In this document: piece by piece, positions 15,923-27,801 of the stretch | How positions within the stretch are numbered: the stretch's first letter is position 1 | How the letters are laid out: each line of letters starts with the position of its first letter | From: an uncultured Helicobacter sp. | GTDB lineage: Bacteria; Campylobacterota; Campylobacteria; Campylobacterales; Helicobacteraceae | NCBI RefSeq assembly: GCF_937906905.1 | Contig: NZ_CALERY010000022.1 | Coordinates: 106,202-170,201, forward strand | Direction of reading: 5' to 3' | Length of the DNA: 64,000 bases | Translations under genes and position numbers: made by a program | Notes under the pieces: model-generated | Told to the model about the DNA's origin: nothing | The model's database searches: none | The model's input: only the letters and a program-made list of their open reading frames with translations

Positions 15923-16338
15923 AGTAGCTCCTTTTTATGCAGCAAAATCGCCACTTCATCAAGCTCTTTTTGCTCTTTTTGCTTCATGGCTTTTACCATC
16001 TCCTCACGCTGCTTCTCGCGGATATGTTTGAGCTTCTCAAACTCCACATACAGCGAGCGGTGCTGGGATTCTAGTGCAGCGATTTGCGCTTTTAGTATAG
16101 CTATCCCTTCTTGGATAGAATCTATTTCAAAGACAAACGCCCTTTTGCGCGCATTGGCTTTGAGAAATGTATCAAAGCTCCCAGAATCTGGTCGCTGTAG
16201 CCTTGCAAGCTCTGCGACAAGTGCGCTCATCTCGCTTTGCTTGCTGGCGACTTGATTATTGGCACGCACAATTTGAAGCTCACACATATTGAGCTTTTGC
16301 TCTTGGGCTTTGATGAGCGCATCAAATTGTGTTTTCAT
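15919..16338 (-). CDS. fliJ: FliJ-like flagellar export coiled-coil protein
   Basis: 139 residues, almost entirely helical coiled coil (MKTQFDALIKAQEQKLNMCE to REKQREEMVKAMKQKEQKEL), the size and look of FliJ. FliJ sits under the export gate, couples the FliI ATPase ring to FlhA and escorts chaperones. Primary sequence of FliJ diverges strongly, so the call rests on length, coiled-coil nature and the purA-fliJ-motE gene order known from H. pylori. Its ATG is eleven bases after the purA stop without a clear Shine-Dalgarno site, suggesting coupling to purA translation. Confidence 0.75.
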   Translation of the reverse strand: MKTQFDALIKAQEQKLNMCELQIVRANNQVASKQSEMSALVAELARLQRPDSGSFDTFLKANARKRAFVFEIDSIQEGIAILKAQIAALESQHRSLYVEFEKLKHIREKQREEMVKAMKQKEQKELDEVAILLHKKELL

Positions 16339-16349
16339 GACTCTAGATT

Positions 16350-18519
<2,170 letters not shown>

Positions 18520-18585
18520 AAGAATCTCTTTTGTAGTGTTTTCTTGCGCTTTTTAGGTGGCTTGTTATTTCTTGTGCCTCATTGG

Positions 18586-19515
18586 CTAGATAAACAAAGA
18601 ATTTACGCTCTCGTTATGGTAGATTCTACGCACCACTTCAGCAAATAGTGGGGCGACATTAAGCGTGGTAACCTTACTGCAACTCTTACACAAGGGGATA
18701 GAGTTGCTCACAATCACTTCATCTAGCACGCTCTCTTCTATGCGCTCAATCGCTGGACCGCTTAAAATCGCGTGCGTGCCTAGAGCCATCACAGAAGTAG
18801 CTCCCTTATCTTTCAAAGCTTGGGCTGCTTTACACATAGTCCCAGCAGTATCAATCATATCATCGACTAAAATCACATCTTTGCCGCTCACATCACCGAT
18901 GATATTCATCACTTCACTCTCATTTGCTCTCTCTCTGCGCTTATCGACAATGACTAAATCAAGCCCAAGCTTTTGCCCAAAATACCTAGCCCTAGCCACT
19001 CCGCCAATATCTGGGCTAGCGATGATGGGGTTTGGGAGCTTTTTGCTACGGATATGGTCTTGAAAGATAATTGAGCCATAGAGATTATCTACTGGAATGT
19101 CAAAAAAGCCCTGTATCTGCCCTGCGTGCAAATCCATAGTAATCACTCGATCAATGCCGGCATTTTGGATAAGGTTTGCTACAAGCTTGGCGGTGATTGG
19201 CACGCGTGGAGCAGCCTTGCGATCTTGCCTTGCATAGCCAAAGTAGGGGATAATGGCAGTGATAGAGCTAGCGGAGCTGCGCTTAAAGGCATCGCTCATA
19301 ATGAGCAGCTCCATAAGGTTGTCATTAGTTGGCATACAAGTAGGCTGGATAATGAAAACATCTTTGCCGCGCACAGATTCATTGATCTGCACGCCAATTT
19401 CGCCATCACTAAAACGATTGATCGTAATCTTACTAAGCACTGCGTCGAGATGTTTTGCAAATTCTTTGCCAAATTCTGGGTGTGCATTCCCGCTAAAAAC
19501 TTTAAACCCTTTCAT
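18586..19515 (-). CDS. prs: Ribose-phosphate pyrophosphokinase
   Basis: Makes PRPP from ribose 5-phosphate and ATP for purine, pyrimidine and histidine routes. 309 residues, normal length. Motifs: KVFSGNAHPEFGKEFAKHL, RFSDGEIGVQI, YFGYARQDRK, MDLHAGQIQGFFDIPVDNLY and the PRPP loop DVILVDDMIDTAGTM. Start ATG 19515 has AGGAG upstream and a TGCTATAAT promoter at 19571-19576, so prs is likely the first gene of the prs-hisZ-purA group. Confidence 0.97.
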   Translation of the reverse strand: MKGFKVFSGNAHPEFGKEFAKHLDAVLSKITINRFSDGEIGVQINESVRGKDVFIIQPTCMPTNDNLMELLIMSDAFKRSSASSITAIIPYFGYARQDRKAAPRVPITAKLVANLIQNAGIDRVITMDLHAGQIQGFFDIPVDNLYGSIIFQDHIRSKKLPNPIIASPDIGGVARARYFGQKLGLDLVIVDKRRERANESEVMNIIGDVSGKDVILVDDMIDTAGTMCKAAQALKDKGATSVMALGTHAILSGPAIERIEESVLDEVIVSNSIPLCKSCSKVTTLNVAPLFAEVVRRIYHNESVNSLFI

Positions 19516-19570
19516 AAATCCCTTCTCCTTGCGATACTGCTCCTAACCGCGCTTGAAGCTGAATGCGCCC

Positions 19571-19576
19571 ATTATA
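19571..19576 (-). promoter_or_regulatory. Extended -10 promoter of prs
   Basis: Minus-strand TGCTATAAT about 56 bases upstream of the prs ATG. It lies in the gap just before the end of the preceding gene's coding region, so prs can be transcribed apart from the mutS2 group. Confidence 0.6.
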
Positions 19577-19585
19577 GCATATTTT

Positions 19586-21511
19586 CTATTTTTCTCTCTG
19601 CAGGCGATACTCTATCTGGGAGCTGATAGATTCTAGGGCGCATTGGATTTGTGGCTGGCTGAAAATTTGGCTTGATCGAGCTTGCAAAATAGTGTGTGAT
19701 CTAGCGGCTTGACCAGCTTGCTTGACACCAGAGAGACAAGCGGCAATGGCAGAGTATGCGCCCTTTGTATCAATAGCACTCAAAATCTCATCGCCCAAAT
19801 ACACAAGCCCCAAATCCTCCCCAAATGCACGCACAAACATCTTGGCATGATCATAGCTTGGCGAGTCTCCTTGAGAATCTAGTTTAGACTTCACGATAGA
19901 AGCGATAGGCGAGATTTTAGCGCCCCTGGAATTTTGGCTAGATTCTAATCCAAAGCTCTCATGAGAATCTAGCATTCCAGAGTCTAAAGATTCTATCGAA
20001 GTTAGCACGCTTCTCAAGCGCTGGTGGCGCACGAGCTCTGGCAAGGCATTTTTGTGGAAGCGAAATAGCTTTTCTTCAACAAGCGTTGTGCGTGCGCTAG
20101 ATATGGGCGTGCGCACACAGCCTAAAATCTCATCGCCCACCCGGACAAAGCGCAATGAAGGAAGTCGCCCTTGCAAAAACATCGTAGGGTGACTTAGGCT
20201 AATATCCGCCTGCAAAGTCGCAGGAGTCAGCGTAAAAGCTTCATAAAAACGCTCGCGCTTATCACTCATCGTCGTGTAAGCACGCGCAAGCGGCACTGCT
20301 ATGCCCTCGTTAAATACATCTAAATGCCCCAGATACTCCACTTGCATATTGACATCTGCACCTGCGATTTCCTCGCTCCATGCCTTTAGCGCAGACTCTA
20401 GAGAATCTAGCATAAACCCAGCTCGCGTCAAATCCATAGCCGCATGTTCTTGGCGCTTAGGGTCGATGACTTCAATCTCACAGAGTCTCTCGCCCTGCTC
20501 TCGCGAGAACACTAACTGCGCATAAGCACGCAAGCTGTAAGTATCTTGGCTAGGGCTGATGAGATAGAGTATATCATCAGCTAGCACATACAATCGCCCA
20601 TCAAAAGGAAAAAGCACCACCTCATCGATAGTGCTTGGAAAACACGCAGCATTAAGCCCTGGTTGGATTGAATTAAATCTCTTGCCAAAATGCACAAGCA
20701 CCACACACTGCTTCTGGTTAAACTCAAGCACTCGAGCAAATAGAGATTCTTTAGATTCTGTGGAGTCTCTGGAGGAGTCAGCGACGATGGTAAAAACCCC
20801 ATGCGAGAAAAACCCAGAATCCTGCCCTGCACGATTCTGGGAAATCAGCGCATGTAGCATGGATTCTAGCGAGATTGGTGCGAGACTTGGCGCAATAGAA
20901 GCAGATCGTGTAGATTCTGGTATGGATTTCATAAGCCAGCGCAGTGGTATTGGTATTTTGGCGATCTCCCCGCCCTTTTGGACATAGGCTTGTATATAGA
21001 CACGCAACGCCTGGATATCATAAAATCCCTCAAGCCGAAAATGCAACATCGCAAGCAAAAGATACATCGCGCTATCATTGCGCTTGGTGGGGTCAAGTCG
21101 CATTTCTTGGAAGATAGTCGCTTTAGCTTGAGTGAGAATACTGCGCTCCAAGCGTGCTTGCAAAAACGCCTTAGTATAACGATCTTTGCAAGAAGATTGC
21201 AGACTCTTAGCATGGGCAAATTGCTTTGGACGCTCAAGGCTGGTAACCACATGTCTTAGCCAAGCTATCCCAGAATCCGCCGCCAAATCCGCCAAGCGCT
21301 CCAATAGCGTAGAATCCATGGATTCTAGTAGCTCTTGCACGCATGTATCTAGTCTAATAGGGCTTTGCGTTGGCATAAATGACCGAATCACATCTCGCGC
21401 ACCCTGAAAGCCAAAAAGCTTGCTTGTCTGGGGAGCTGGATTAGTATAGGCTGGATTGGGGGTGGCATTTACCACCAACACACCCAGAATCAACAGCAGC
21501 GCAACTCTCAC
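19586..21511 (-). CDS. Large exported protein of unknown function
   Basis: 641 residues, no family recognised. It starts with a signal peptide (MRVALLLILGVLVVNA) and is otherwise soluble. A helical part (about 60-210, many LER and ALxAxL patterns) is followed by a beta-rich part with VVLVHFGKRFNS and FPFDGRLYVLADDILYLI. A Ser-rich insertion near residues 520-555 (SLDSGMLDSHESFGLESSQN) comes from AGAATC/GATTCT words. Cysteines are few. The start is GTG at 21511, eight bases after the mutS2 stop, so it is the last gene of the pyrG-recJ-mutS2 group. Probably periplasmic. Confidence 0.7.
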   Translation of the reverse strand: MRVALLLILGVLVVNATPNPAYTNPAPQTSKLFGFQGARDVIRSFMPTQSPIRLDTCVQELLESMDSTLLERLADLAADSGIAWLRHVVTSLERPKQFAHAKSLQSSCKDRYTKAFLQARLERSILTQAKATIFQEMRLDPTKRNDSAMYLLLAMLHFRLEGFYDIQALRVYIQAYVQKGGEIAKIPIPLRWLMKSIPESTRSASIAPSLAPISLESMLHALISQNRAGQDSGFFSHGVFTIVADSSRDSTESKESLFARVLEFNQKQCVVLVHFGKRFNSIQPGLNAACFPSTIDEVVLFPFDGRLYVLADDILYLISPSQDTYSLRAYAQLVFSREQGERLCEIEVIDPKRQEHAAMDLTRAGFMLDSLESALKAWSEEIAGADVNMQVEYLGHLDVFNEGIAVPLARAYTTMSDKRERFYEAFTLTPATLQADISLSHPTMFLQGRLPSLRFVRVGDEILGCVRTPISSARTTLVEEKLFRFHKNALPELVRHQRLRSVLTSIESLDSGMLDSHESFGLESSQNSRGAKISPIASIVKSKLDSQGDSPSYDHAKMFVRAFGEDLGLVYLGDEILSAIDTKGAYSAIAACLSGVKQAGQAARSHTILQARSSQIFSQPQIQCALESISSQIEYRLQREK

Positions 21512-21518
21512 CTATGTC

Positions 21519-24080
21519 TCACAATCGCACAAGTTTCGCGCCCATGCCGCCCATGTGTGCTGGCGCATCGGCAAAGCTCACTACACTAGGGTGTGTGCGT
21601 AAAATCTCTGCCACTACGCGCGAGAGCACACCTGTGCCTATGCCATGATAGATGAGCACCTCATCAAAGCCAGCAAGCAGACTATCGCTGATAAAATTCT
21701 GCACCAGTTCTTGTGCCTCCTCTGCGCGCAGTCCATGCAAATCAAGCGTAGGACTAGTGCTCTTGGCAGAGGTTAGGAGCTTGGTGCGCGCAAGCGATTT
21801 TATGCCAGAGCCCTTTGCCCCAGAGCTTTTTACACTAGAGTCCCTAGATTCTGGCAATACAGGGAGCTTGCTAGCGCGCTCAATCTCTACACGCTTCACG
21901 CGCATACGCATACCAGATTCTAGTTCAAGTAGTGCGGAGCGAGAATCTAGCTGTGCAATCACCGCACGCTGGGATTTGTAGCTAATCACATCGCCACGCT
22001 TGATATTTGCTTTGTTTTTTGATGTATCCTGGGTGTTTTTAGATACTGCAGTGTTTGTCCCAGAATCCTGCATGCTCGCTTTGATACCAAACGCACCATG
22101 CGATTGTCGCAAAGGCTCGATAATCGCATGCGCGCGGTTTAAGTTTCTGTGAATATCTTGGAGAGTTTTTGCCTGCTGCTTAAGTGCGCTCTGGGCTTCA
22201 TGGTAGGTAGATTCTAGCTCGCGCACTTTTTTAGCATAGCGAGCTTCTAGATCAAGAATCTTTTGCGCGTAAGATTCTTGCTTCTTTTGGGCGCGTGCGA
22301 TTTGTTCTTCTAGGCTTGCTTTTTTAGATTCTAGCTCAAGCTCGAGATTTATGCTTTTCTCAATAAGCGTATTAAGGCGTTCTTTGTCATCGCCATAGTG
22401 GATTCTAGCTTGCTGGATAATATGCTTTGGGATACCATATCGCTCCGCACTCTCAAACGCATAACTCTTCCCAATACTACCATGCAGGAATGTAAATGTC
22501 GCCTCATAGCGCTGCAAATCAAACATCGCTGCACTAAGCTGCACGCGAGAATCCCTGGCCATAAGTGCAGCCAAACGCTTGTGGTGGGTAGTGATGATGA
22601 TTTTATTTGATCGATCGAGCAAAATCTCTAGCAGTGTCTTATATAGGCTTGCTGCCTCATCGGCATCGGTGCCTAGCTCGATTTCATCAATACCTAGGAG
22701 CAACTCATCACGCCCAAGCTGCTCTCTAAACTCCACAATCCTGCCTGCAAAGGTGCTGATGTCATTTTTAGAGCTTTGGGGATTAGAAATAATGGCATAG
22801 ATATGTTTATAGTAGGGGATAGCGCTTTTGTGGGCGTTGATTTTCATAGGGATTAGATATTTAGCTAGAAATGCCGCAGAAAGCAGGGATTTTAGCAGCA
22901 TGGTTTTCCCTCCAGCATTCACACCTGTGAGCATAAGAAGCTTAGCAGTGAAATCCACACTCACAGGCACAGGCGCACGCAAGCGCGGGTGGCAAAACTC
23001 CCGCAGGATAAATGACGCAGAATCTACCATGTGCGCAGGAGCTTTAGTCTTTGTGCTAGATTTGGTGCGCGGCTGACTATTGACTTGCACAAATGATAGA
23101 TTATACGCACGCGCAAACGCACATCGCCCAAAAAGCCCATCACAAAGCTCAAAGCGCTTATCAAGGAATCGCAAAAATGCTAGCTCCTTGCGCGCAATAT
23201 CACTAAGGCGAGCGCAAAGCTTGGCAATCTCTAGCGCAAGCAAATCTTGCAAATCACGCTCTTTCTCATAGAGCCTGGCAATCTCTTGAGGCAGCACATA
23301 AAAAAACCCGCCCGCAGTGCGATCAAGCACAGCACCCTTAAGCACGCGCGTGTAGCCAGCTTTCAGCAAGAGCGTTTGCGTGTCGCTTAGAAGGTGGATT
23401 TGCTTATCAACAAAATAAGGCGCGAGCGAGTCTTTGTGCAAGAGAGATTGGAGAGTGGATTTGATAGAGGATTTCACGCTAGCAAGCTGGGCTTGTATCC
23501 CATCAATCACCTCGCACGCCCCAGCTCTAATCTCACCTCGCTCATCAAAGATACAAAGCTCGCTAAGCAAGGTCTTGGGGATTAGGATTTTTTCTATCAT
23601 TTGCGTGAAGCGAAGCTGTGGGAATGGCAATAGGACCTGCTGGAGTGTATAGAAAAACTCCAGCTCCTTGGCAATATCAGCCAAATGCGTGAGGCGGAGC
23701 GTGCCTTGCTTTTGCAAGAGCATAAAGGCATAAGAGAGCGAGGCAATGTGGGGCAGTGCAGGCAGAGAGTCTAGCGAGTCAATCTCCTGGATCAGCGCAT
23801 AATGCACATACATATCGCCCTGGAGATAGATCCCCTTGGATCTAGCAAAAAACCCTGCCAAGCTATAAAGAAACTCCTCCAAATCCAACCGCTCAATAAG
23901 TATAGAATCCTTAGAGCAAAAGTGCTGGCAATACTGCGCAGGGCTTAGGGACTCCAAAGGCTGCGGGGACTGCAAGGACTCCAGGGAAGACTCTTGCGCC
24001 AGCAGCCCAGAATCTAGTGCATGCTCTAGGGTGCGAGTGGATTCTGGGCTAGAAGCTGAAAAATGCGCAGAAGTGCTCAT
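21519..24080 (-). CDS. mutS2: Endonuclease MutS2
   Basis: Anti-recombination or ribosome-rescue ATPase of the MutS2 type. 853 residues from ATG 24080, seven bases after the recJ stop; an upstream in-frame start at 24122 would overlap recJ. Domains: core/clamp helices, ATPase with Walker A LTGVNAGGKTMLLKS and Walker B LLLGIDEIELGTDADEA, a coiled coil with long Glu/Lys helices, KOW-like segment, and a C-terminal Smr nuclease domain (LDLHGLRAEEA, YHGIGTGVLSRVV). In H. pylori MutS2 suppresses homologous recombination. The N-terminal ~45 residues include [16 protein letters not shown] from a 47-bp palindromic insertion, which also occurs in RecJ. A Ser-rich linker precedes Smr. Confidence 0.95.
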   Translation of the reverse strand: MSTSAHFSASSPESTRTLEHALDSGLLAQESSLESLQSPQPLESLSPAQYCQHFCSKDSILIERLDLEEFLYSLAGFFARSKGIYLQGDMYVHYALIQEIDSLDSLPALPHIASLSYAFMLLQKQGTLRLTHLADIAKELEFFYTLQQVLLPFPQLRFTQMIEKILIPKTLLSELCIFDERGEIRAGACEVIDGIQAQLASVKSSIKSTLQSLLHKDSLAPYFVDKQIHLLSDTQTLLLKAGYTRVLKGAVLDRTAGGFFYVLPQEIARLYEKERDLQDLLALEIAKLCARLSDIARKELAFLRFLDKRFELCDGLFGRCAFARAYNLSFVQVNSQPRTKSSTKTKAPAHMVDSASFILREFCHPRLRAPVPVSVDFTAKLLMLTGVNAGGKTMLLKSLLSAAFLAKYLIPMKINAHKSAIPYYKHIYAIISNPQSSKNDISTFAGRIVEFREQLGRDELLLGIDEIELGTDADEAASLYKTLLEILLDRSNKIIITTHHKRLAALMARDSRVQLSAAMFDLQRYEATFTFLHGSIGKSYAFESAERYGIPKHIIQQARIHYGDDKERLNTLIEKSINLELELESKKASLEEQIARAQKKQESYAQKILDLEARYAKKVRELESTYHEAQSALKQQAKTLQDIHRNLNRAHAIIEPLRQSHGAFGIKASMQDSGTNTAVSKNTQDTSKNKANIKRGDVISYKSQRAVIAQLDSRSALLELESGMRMRVKRVEIERASKLPVLPESRDSSVKSSGAKGSGIKSLARTKLLTSAKSTSPTLDLHGLRAEEAQELVQNFISDSLLAGFDEVLIYHGIGTGVLSRVVAEILRTHPSVVSFADAPAHMGGMGAKLVRL
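24004..24050. repeat. 47-bp palindromic element in mutS2
   Basis: AGCCCAGAATC at 24004-24014 and its exact complement GATTCTGGGCT at 24040-24050 enclose 25 bases. In mutS2 it encodes [15 protein letters not shown] near the N-terminus. It matches the element in recJ at 24923-24969 at 43 of 47 positions, with the same length, frame and arms. Confidence 0.85.
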
Positions 24081-24087
24081 AGAAATC

Positions 24088-25947
24088 TCATCGCATAGCT
24101 TCTTGTGCAAGCATAGGCTCAATAGATTGGATAATCATTATAGGTCTATGGCTAAAAGAATCCATCTGCATGCTAAATTGCACCCTAGCCCACTCGCCCT
24201 GCATGCAACCATCTTTGGCAAAAAACCACATTCCCTGTATGGGGGTATTAAAAAAGCTAAATTTCTTGTGTGATTTTATGGGCTGGATTTTTTTAATGCG
24301 CAATATACTTGTGAAAATAGGCTTAGGATTGCCCTGACCATAGGGCTCAAACTTATCAAGCAGCGCGAAAAGCTCCTCATCAATATCCCTAGAATCTATG
24401 GGCAGCACTGCCATTTCACCTAGCGCTTCCCCCTCATCTCCACACCCGCACTGCCCGCTATCGCCTGTCGCACTACCACTCCTTGACTTGCACTTAGGCG
24501 GGTCTTGAAGCTGACTCAAATACGCACAAAACGCCTCGAATAACTCACTCTCCACACTAAGCCCAGCTGCTTTGCTATGCCCGCCAAACTCACCTAAAAT
24601 TTCACTCGCCCCTAGCAAAATCTCCATAATATCAATGTCATTCCACGATCTCGCGCTGCCCTTTAGGCATGTTTGAACAAGATTTTGGGAGTGATTGGGT
24701 GCATGAACATCTGCTGGATTTTTCAGGCTGGTAGAAAGCACAAATGCGGGACGCTCATACGCACTAGCAAGCTGTGCTGCGACAATACCAAGCACCCCCT
24801 CATGCCAATCATCTCCACGCGCAACAACTGCATGCTCATAGACAATAGCACTCGCATGCGCGGATTCTAGCACGGCTTTTGCAGTATCTTTGCGCGTTTG
24901 ATTGAGCATTAGAAGTGCTTGTAGCCCAGAATCTAGCGCATGCTCTAAGGTGTGCGTGGATTCTGGGCTCTCTGGCTGGCTAGCTGGCTTGGATTCAAGC
25001 GCCTTGGCGTGCATATTGGATTCTAAGCTATTGCAATCAAGCAACAAAAACTCGCTCGCAATCCGTCCCTCCCCCATACGCCCAGCAGCATTGATAAGCG
25101 GGGTAAGAGAAAATGAAATATCCGTAGCAGTAACATAGCGGGTTTTAAGCCTGGATTTTAGCTTACGCAAAGCTGGAATCTGCGAGCGATCAAACTGCTT
25201 AAGCCCATAGAGCACGACACATTTATTGATTTGGGTTAGTGGCATCATGTCTGCAATTGTCGCAAGCATAACAAGCTCTAGCAGTGGTGTTAGCGAGATT
25301 TCTGCACCAAGTGCGACTTTCAACCCTGCGCAAAAATACCACGCCACAAGCGCACCACAGATTTCTTTCTGCACGAAAGTGCAGTCGCGTTGCTGGGGGT
25401 TTATGATAAATGGCGCATTTGGCAGGGTGTCTTTGGGGATATGATGATCAGTGATGATAAGCGGTATCCCCTGTGTAGCACAATACTCCGCCGCCTCATA
25501 GGCTGTAATCCCATTATCCACGGTAATAATCACATCGCTTGGGTGCTGCTTGATAATCGCACTAGATATTCCATAGCCATCGACAAACCGACTTGGGATT
25601 ACATACTCGACATCTCCATAACCTAGCTGGGCAAAAAACTTCATCATCACTACACTAGCAATCACCCCATCGACATCATAATCCCCCACAACCAGAATCT
25701 TGCAGGGCTTTGCGGTATCCGCAGGCGTGTTTTGTATGTGGGAGCTATTTTGCGCAGTGAGATGTGGGCGGATCTTCTCCGCGAGAAACTCGCTCGCCTC
25801 TTTGCAAGATTTTAAAGTATAGGGGTGTGGAAGTGAAGAAAGCGTAGGGAAATCCCACTGCTTGGTGCGATTATGAAGCAGGGTATAGATCTCCTGCTTG
25901 CTTAGCACATGGGGGGTTTGCTCGGCTTTGGATTCTGTATTAGACAT
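24088..25947 (-). CDS. recJ: Single-stranded-DNA exonuclease RecJ
   Basis: 5'-3' ssDNA exonuclease of the DHH family for recombination and repair. 619 residues from ATG 25947, which overlaps the pyrG stop (ATGTCTAA). Motifs: [36 protein letters not shown] (DHH), [15 protein letters not shown], and [12 protein letters not shown] of the DHHA1 domain. Between the DHH core and DHHA1, residues ~290-335 carry an insertion ([19 protein letters not shown] then [14 protein letters not shown]), half of it the 47-bp palindromic element. A second Gly/Ser/Cys-rich insertion ([15 protein letters not shown]) lies near residue 490. Core motifs remain intact, so the protein should be active. Confidence 0.95.
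   Translation of the reverse strand: MSNTESKAEQTPHVLSKQEIYTLLHNRTKQWDFPTLSSLPHPYTLKSCKEASEFLAEKIRPHLTAQNSSHIQNTPADTAKPCKILVVGDYDVDGVIASVVMMKFFAQLGYGDVEYVIPSRFVDGYGISSAIIKQHPSDVIITVDNGITAYEAAEYCATQGIPLIITDHHIPKDTLPNAPFIINPQQRDCTFVQKEICGALVAWYFCAGLKVALGAEISLTPLLELVMLATIADMMPLTQINKCVVLYGLKQFDRSQIPALRKLKSRLKTRYVTATDISFSLTPLINAAGRMGEGRIASEFLLLDCNSLESNMHAKALESKPASQPESPESTHTLEHALDSGLQALLMLNQTRKDTAKAVLESAHASAIVYEHAVVARGDDWHEGVLGIVAAQLASAYERPAFVLSTSLKNPADVHAPNHSQNLVQTCLKGSARSWNDIDIMEILLGASEILGEFGGHSKAAGLSVESELFEAFCAYLSQLQDPPKCKSRSGSATGDSGQCGCGDEGEALGEMAVLPIDSRDIDEELFALLDKFEPYGQGNPKPIFTSILRIKKIQPIKSHKKFSFFNTPIQGMWFFAKDGCMQGEWARVQFSMQMDSFSHRPIMIIQSIEPMLAQEAMR
24923..24969. repeat. 47-bp palindromic element in recJ
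   Basis: AGCCCAGAATC (24923-24933) and GATTCTGGGCT (24959-24969) are 11-bp perfect inverted arms around 25 bases. Encodes [15 protein letters not shown] in a loop between conserved RecJ motifs. Only four bases differ from the mutS2 copy about 0.9 kb away. Confidence 0.85.
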
Positions 25948-27610
25948 GCGGTTGGGCTTTAGCCTTGCCTGCTGCTTTGGCTTCTTGTGCGGCTTTGACA
26001 AATGCTAGGATAATGGGGTTTGGTGCTTGCAGTCTTGAAGTAAATTCTGGGTGAAACTGCACTGCGACGAAAAATGGGTGATTCTCTAGCTCGATTGCTT
26101 CAATGAGACCTTGTGGCGATTCTCCACAAATCCGCATGCCATTTGCCTCTAGTCTTGCGCGGTAGGCAGGGTTTGCCTCATAGCGATGACGATGACGCTC
26201 TTTGATACTTTTGGCATTGTGATAAGCTTGCGCGATTTTACTACCTTTAGCCAGGATACACTCATACTCACCAAGCCGCATGGTCCCGCCCATGGGGGAT
26301 TGGTGAGTGCGCACTTGGGTTTGCCCGCTACTATCAATAAAATCTTCGATAAGATAGATACATGGCTCGCTTGTATCTGGGTCAAACTCAGCAGAATCCG
26401 CCTGTGCAATCCCCAGCTCATGACGCGCAAACTCGATAATACTTAGCTGCATGCCAAGGCAAATCCCAAGAAATGGGACATTGTGGATTCTGGCATACTC
26501 GATAGCATTGATTTTCCCAAGCACTCCACGAGAGCCAAACCCCCCAGGTATCAGCACACCATCAACATCGCACAGCTCATCAAGCTGACCACTTTCAAGC
26601 ATTTCGCTATCAATCCACTTAATATGCACACGCGTGTCAATATTCGCACCCGCATGGATAAGCGCTTCTGTTAGGGATTTGTAGGATTCTTTTAGGTGGA
26701 GATATTTGCCTACAAAGGCGATTGTAATCTCATCTTTGGGGGAGATGATTTTTTTTACCAGCATATCCCATTCGCTCATGTCTGGTGTAATGGACTCTAG
26801 CGAGAAATGTCTAGCCACAGGGGCGAGAATCCCTTCTTTTAGGAAGTTGAGTGGGCATTGGTAGATACTCTGGGCATCAAGGGCTTCTATCACACTATCA
26901 TCTGCCACATCACAGCTCATCGCAAGCTTTCGCTTCAAATCTTTGCCCAGAGACTTTTCGGATCGCGCGATGATGATTTGGGGTGTAATCCCTATACGGC
27001 GAAGCTCCTGGACAGAGTGCTGGGTGGGTTTAGTTTTAAGCTCGCCAGCGGCTTTGACAAGCGGGATAAGTGTTACATGGATACTAAGTGTTTGGTTTGG
27101 CAGCTCGTGTTTAAGCTGACGCATAGCCTCTAAGAATGGTAGCCCCTCGATATCCCCGATCGTCCCACCAAGCTCGATAACAAGAAAATCCGCCCCCTTG
27201 CCCACAGCTTTAATGCGTTGCTTAATCTCATCGACAATATGCGGGACAACCTGAATTGTCTTGCCTAAATAGTTCCCCTTACGCTCGTTTTCGATGACAG
27301 AGAGATAAACTTGCCCGGTGGTGAAGTTATTGTTTTTGCTTAGGTTTGTGTTTAAAAATCGCTCATAGTGTCCAATGTCTAAATCTGTCTCTGCACCATC
27401 AGCAGTAACAAACACTTCCCCATGCTCAAGCGGACTCATCGTGCCAGGATCGACATTGATATAAGGATCGATTTTTAGGATATTCACCCTATAACCACTC
27501 TGCTTAAGCAGCGTAGCAAGTGATGATGATGAAATCCCTTTCCCCAGTGAGCTAAGCACGCCCCCTGTAACAAAAATATATCTCGTGTGCGCAGTGTGTG
27601 TATGTGGCAT
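25940..27610 (-). CDS. pyrG: CTP synthase
   Basis: Amidates UTP to CTP using glutamine and ATP. 556 residues: synthetase domain with [20 protein letters not shown] and the [20 protein letters not shown] segment; GATase domain with [25 protein letters not shown] (catalytic Cys) and VQFHPEF (His, Glu). Ends in a short Ala/Lys-rich tail. Start ATG 27610 has AAGGA seven bases upstream. It is the first gene of the pyrG-recJ-mutS2-unknown group. The 191 bp before the divergent protease gene hold the promoters; I cannot assign a sharp -10 there. Confidence 0.97.
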   Translation of the reverse strand: MPHTHTAHTRYIFVTGGVLSSLGKGISSSSLATLLKQSGYRVNILKIDPYINVDPGTMSPLEHGEVFVTADGAETDLDIGHYERFLNTNLSKNNNFTTGQVYLSVIENERKGNYLGKTIQVVPHIVDEIKQRIKAVGKGADFLVIELGGTIGDIEGLPFLEAMRQLKHELPNQTLSIHVTLIPLVKAAGELKTKPTQHSVQELRRIGITPQIIIARSEKSLGKDLKRKLAMSCDVADDSVIEALDAQSIYQCPLNFLKEGILAPVARHFSLESITPDMSEWDMLVKKIISPKDEITIAFVGKYLHLKESYKSLTEALIHAGANIDTRVHIKWIDSEMLESGQLDELCDVDGVLIPGGFGSRGVLGKINAIEYARIHNVPFLGICLGMQLSIIEFARHELGIAQADSAEFDPDTSEPCIYLIEDFIDSSGQTQVRTHQSPMGGTMRLGEYECILAKGSKIAQAYHNAKSIKERHRHRYEANPAYRARLEANGMRICGESPQGLIEAIELENHPFFVAVQFHPEFTSRLQAPNPIILAFVKAAQEAKAAGKAKAQPHV

Positions 27611-27801
27611 ATTGAAGTCCTTCCACGCGCGAAGCTTTTGTATGCACTAGGCACTAAAACTCTGCGCTAAAATCTAGCAATAATTTCCATAATCCTATAC
27701 AAAAACCCCTTACAAAGTCATTATTTTTAGGTTTATATTTCTGTTTTACAATTCTGCGGTTTTAGCCTTACAGAGCGACACACCACCCAAGGACTCCGCT
27801 G

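Noticed and set aside
24080..24122. Upstream start for mutS2 giving a longer leader
   Set aside because: It would overlap recJ by 35 bases; the ATG at 24080 right after the recJ stop is the better fit.
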